A DNA stretch of 60,090 nucleotides from a virus. Made by a program: the position numbers and the translations under genes. Position 1 is the stretch's first letter. Each line of letters opens with the position of its first letter. Shown here piece by piece: positions 58,181 through 60,090 of this stretch. The stretch spans positions 1 through 60,090 of the IMG/VR virus record IMGVR_UViG_3300037193_000242; one strand, given 5' to 3'. The notes under the pieces are model-generated. The model saw only the letters and a list, made by a program, of their open reading frames with translations, did not search any database and was not told the origin of the DNA.

Positions 58181-59773
58181 TCACTCGACCTCGTCGTAGT
58201 CGATGTCCTGCTCCTTCTTGCCCTTCTTCTTGCCGCCGTGCTTCTCGACAATGGCCTCCTTCTGCTTGCGCGTCAGTTTGGCCTTTCCCTCCTTCTTGTC
58301 GAACACGGTTGCACGCCGAACGGCTGCGTAGTTCTCGACAAACTGGACCTCGCCGTCCCACCCGGTCTTCTTCATCGCGGACTCCATCACGCGCTTGCCG
58401 GGGTTGCCGGAGTAGTAGAGAACCTTCCCCGGTTCCAACGCTTCAAGGGCACCGATCAGGTGCTTCTCCAACTTCGGACCCTGCACCTTCTCGTCCTCGA
58501 TGTTCTGCATGGACATGGCGAGCGTCGGCGTCCCCTTCGGAATACCTAGCAAACCTATCTCCAGCGAATCGGGGTCCATGTAGTCGCACTGAAAGCGCGG
58601 GATGACCTTCAACCCGGCCTCTTGGAAGAAGCGTCCCATCCACTGCGCCTTGTACACCGACCACATGTGATGAGCGCGGGTCTCGGTGTAGTAGAACGAG
58701 TAGTCCGGCACAACGATGTACTTCAGACCCTCGGACATGTAGCGAGCGGTGTAGTACGCGGGCAACTCCCACCAGTTGGCGAACTTCGCATCGTGCGTGA
58801 AGAAGCACATGATGGAGCGATCGATAGGAAGGCCCTTCCGACCACCAAGGCTGTACTGATAGAGCCACCACTGCTTGCCGTCATCCGGTGTTGCTTCGTT
58901 GCCACCCCACGTCTTGATCGAGTCCGAAGGGAAGTCCTCCGCGATCATGTCCATGCGGAGTTCAGGGATACCCCACTTGTTCTCCCCCTTGTAGACGTTG
59001 TCCTCCTTCAGTTCGAGTACGACCTGAAGTTCAGCGGACACGTCAATGTCCTCGATGTCCTTGTCCTCTTCCGTCTCCTCGATGCGCGTTGCGCCTCGGG
59101 CACGGGCGGCATCCCGCTTCTCCTCGGACTCGTTGTCGAGAACCTGCTGACGGGCCGACACACGGGGAGTCTCGTCCTCGTCTTCGTCATCCGTTACCGG
59201 CATGTCCTTCAGGAAGTCATCGATGTTCGCGGTGCTCTGAGCAACCATCTCATCCAGACCGGACAGGATGTCGTCCACCTCGTCCTTCGTGTAGCCGGTA
59301 CCAGTCACGTCCGGAAGACTTGCGAACAACTCAGCGAGGATCGACTCTTCGTACGAGCCGCCATCAGCGGTCTTGTTGTCAGCGAGGACGATCTTCTTCG
59401 CAGTGTCCTCGTCAACATCGATGAACGAGGCGTAGATGAGCGGGTATGCCTCCTTGAAGCACTGGTTCCCTTCACCATCACGGTAGGTGAGTTCACGACG
59501 TGCAGCCATCCACGTGTGATTGCCAGCAAGAATCTCGTTCTCACGACCAGTGAGCGTTCCGATGTTCACGAGGATCGGACGGTACTGGCCGTTCTGGTCG
59601 AGACTGATCGCAATAGCATCGATGTCACCGACACGAGGGTTCTTGTAGTACCCCTGCAACGAGTCGGTCGGAACCTGCTTCGTCTCGACAACGATGATGC
59701 GGTCATCGGTTCCCTTCGGTGGGCGACGTGCCATCTTCCTCGTCGTGGTCTTCTTACTCGCCTTGGTAGGCAT
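58181..59773 (-). CDS. ParB-like nuclease domain fused to DUF4417
   Basis: A 530-residue protein. After a basic N-terminus, residues 28-165 form a ParB/Srx-like domain (VPTDSLQGYYKNPRVGDIDA, QYRPILVN, ILAGNHTWMAARRELT, DNKTADGG). A central acidic coiled region follows. Residues about 265-490 match DUF4417 (YIVVPDYSFYYTETRAHHMW, VIPRFQCDYMDPDSLEIGLLG, ALEPGKVLYYSGNP). The C-terminus is basic. ParB-DUF4417 fusions occur in actinophages; function is unknown but suggests DNA sensing linked to a second enzyme. Start overlaps the RuvC-like stop. Confidence 0.82.
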   Translation of the reverse strand: MPTKASKKTTTRKMARRPPKGTDDRIIVVETKQVPTDSLQGYYKNPRVGDIDAIAISLDQNGQYRPILVNIGTLTGRENEILAGNHTWMAARRELTYRDGEGNQCFKEAYPLIYASFIDVDEDTAKKIVLADNKTADGGSYEESILAELFASLPDVTGTGYTKDEVDDILSGLDEMVAQSTANIDDFLKDMPVTDDEDEDETPRVSARQQVLDNESEEKRDAARARGATRIEETEEDKDIEDIDVSAELQVVLELKEDNVYKGENKWGIPELRMDMIAEDFPSDSIKTWGGNEATPDDGKQWWLYQYSLGGRKGLPIDRSIMCFFTHDAKFANWWELPAYYTARYMSEGLKYIVVPDYSFYYTETRAHHMWSVYKAQWMGRFFQEAGLKVIPRFQCDYMDPDSLEIGLLGIPKGTPTLAMSMQNIEDEKVQGPKLEKHLIGALEALEPGKVLYYSGNPGKRVMESAMKKTGWDGEVQFVENYAAVRRATVFDKKEGKAKLTRKQKEAIVEKHGGKKKGKKEQDIDYDEVE

Positions 59774-60090
59774 CAGTCATCTTCCTCTCGGGAACGCTTG
59801 ATTCGTTCTTCCATCTTCAGGACTTTCTGGCCGTGCGCGTTGATGCATGCTGCGTCGCACACGTCTCCGTCCACTGCACCGCGTGGCCCCTTCGCCATGT
59901 TGTAGAGGACGGGCCACGTGTCGTGAACGTACTTCTTGATCTGAGCCTTATCGACACCGCCGTGTCCGATGACCGACTTCTTCCATCGCTGGTTGTTGAC
60001 CCGGTGAATCTCCTTGATGCCAGCGCGTCGTAGGCCGACGAGAATCCCGCCGCCGATAGTGGCTTGGATGATCGTCGTGTACGCCCCACC
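59773..60090 (-). CDS. RuvC-like Holliday junction resolvase, 5' end beyond the window
   Basis: The visible 105 C-terminal residues include QATIGGGILVGLRRAG, VNNQRWKKSVIGHGGVDKAQ, then DVCDAACINAHG. This is the RuvC-type C-terminal half (W+k.v.G.G...K.q, then D..DA). The enzyme would cut Holliday junctions or branched packaging intermediates. The frame is open at position 60090, so the N-terminus lies outside. Confidence 0.8.
   Translation of the reverse strand, partial: GGAYTTIIQATIGGGILVGLRRAGIKEIHRVNNQRWKKSVIGHGGVDKAQIKKYVHDTWPVLYNMAKGPRGAVDGDVCDAACINAHGQKVLKMEERIKRSREEDD

Noticed and set aside
59817-60089. Leftward open frame of 90 codons at the right edge
   Set aside because: It is a Ser/Arg/Thr-rich shadow; the other leftward frame encodes the RuvC-like protein up to the window end.
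1-60090. CRISPR array
   Set aside because: No set of equal repeats with regular spacers was seen; the only repeats are short and few.

Overview
This window is a long piece of a tailed bacteriophage genome with a contractile tail (myovirus type), very probably infecting a high-GC Gram-positive (actinobacterial) host. The evidence is a tail sheath gene beside a tail tube gene, a gpW/gp25 - baseplate J - tail protein I series, a portal-MuF fusion, peptidoglycan hydrolases of the NlpC/P60 kind, moderately high GC, many GTG starts, and small-protein families typical of actinophages (ThyX, ParB-DUF4417, the GEFYPC family). No integrase, repressor or attachment site is visible. I cannot name the phage; the overall type resembles the few known actinobacterial myophages.

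Layout. Positions 1-1240 hold no convincing gene but carry short direct repeats and palindromes. They precede a small rightward block (1241-4176): a Lys/Ala-rich nucleoid protein, a DnaB-type helicase and a DnaG-type primase. A large two-way terminator (4203-4256, second hairpin 4270-4320) separates this block from everything else, which is transcribed leftward. From left to right (last to first in transcription order) the leftward genes are: a lysis cassette (4329-7094); tail fibre and baseplate genes (7131-14059); tape measure, a frameshifted tail chaperone, tube and sheath (14059-19769); head-tail connectors (19769-21847); capsid and protease-scaffold (22816-26031); a run of enzymes embedded in the head module (26312-30405); fibre or decoration proteins (30414-32629); portal-MuF (32668-34983); a papain-like protease and terminase large subunit (35708-38483); about 10 kb of small accessory genes (38502-48643); terminase small subunit (48628-49491); more small genes; two tRNA genes beside a structured non-coding stretch (55675-56226); and, at the right edge, a ParB-DUF4417 protein and a RuvC-like resolvase cut by the window end.

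How it works together. Most leftward genes overlap by ATGA, GTGA, TGATG or TAATG junctions, so they are probably translated in coupled groups. Perfect hairpins after the tube gene, after the endolysin, after the JAMM-domain region and elsewhere probably set expression levels within long transcripts. Replication (helicase, primase), recombination (RuvC), nucleotide metabolism (ThyX), repair (uracil-DNA glycosylase), packaging, virion assembly and lysis are all represented.

The most unusual content lies in the head module and the small-gene block. A eukaryote/poxvirus-style type IB DNA topoisomerase (28157-29515) and a zinc metallopeptidase (26312-27967) share an N-terminal VRTPEGA..(F/Y)GQPIG motif, and sit with a 2H phosphoesterase and a zinc ribbon between the capsid protease and the portal. 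This suggests enzymes packaged into the virion. A separate gene (44013-45203) carries an Acb2/Tad1-like cyclic-nucleotide sponge domain fused to zinc-ribbon segments, a candidate anti-CBASS/anti-Thoeris factor. A possible ADP-ribosyltransferase fold (54300-55037), a JAMM-domain protein (57286-57687) and a papain-like protease (35708-36430) are further host-takeover or assembly candidates.
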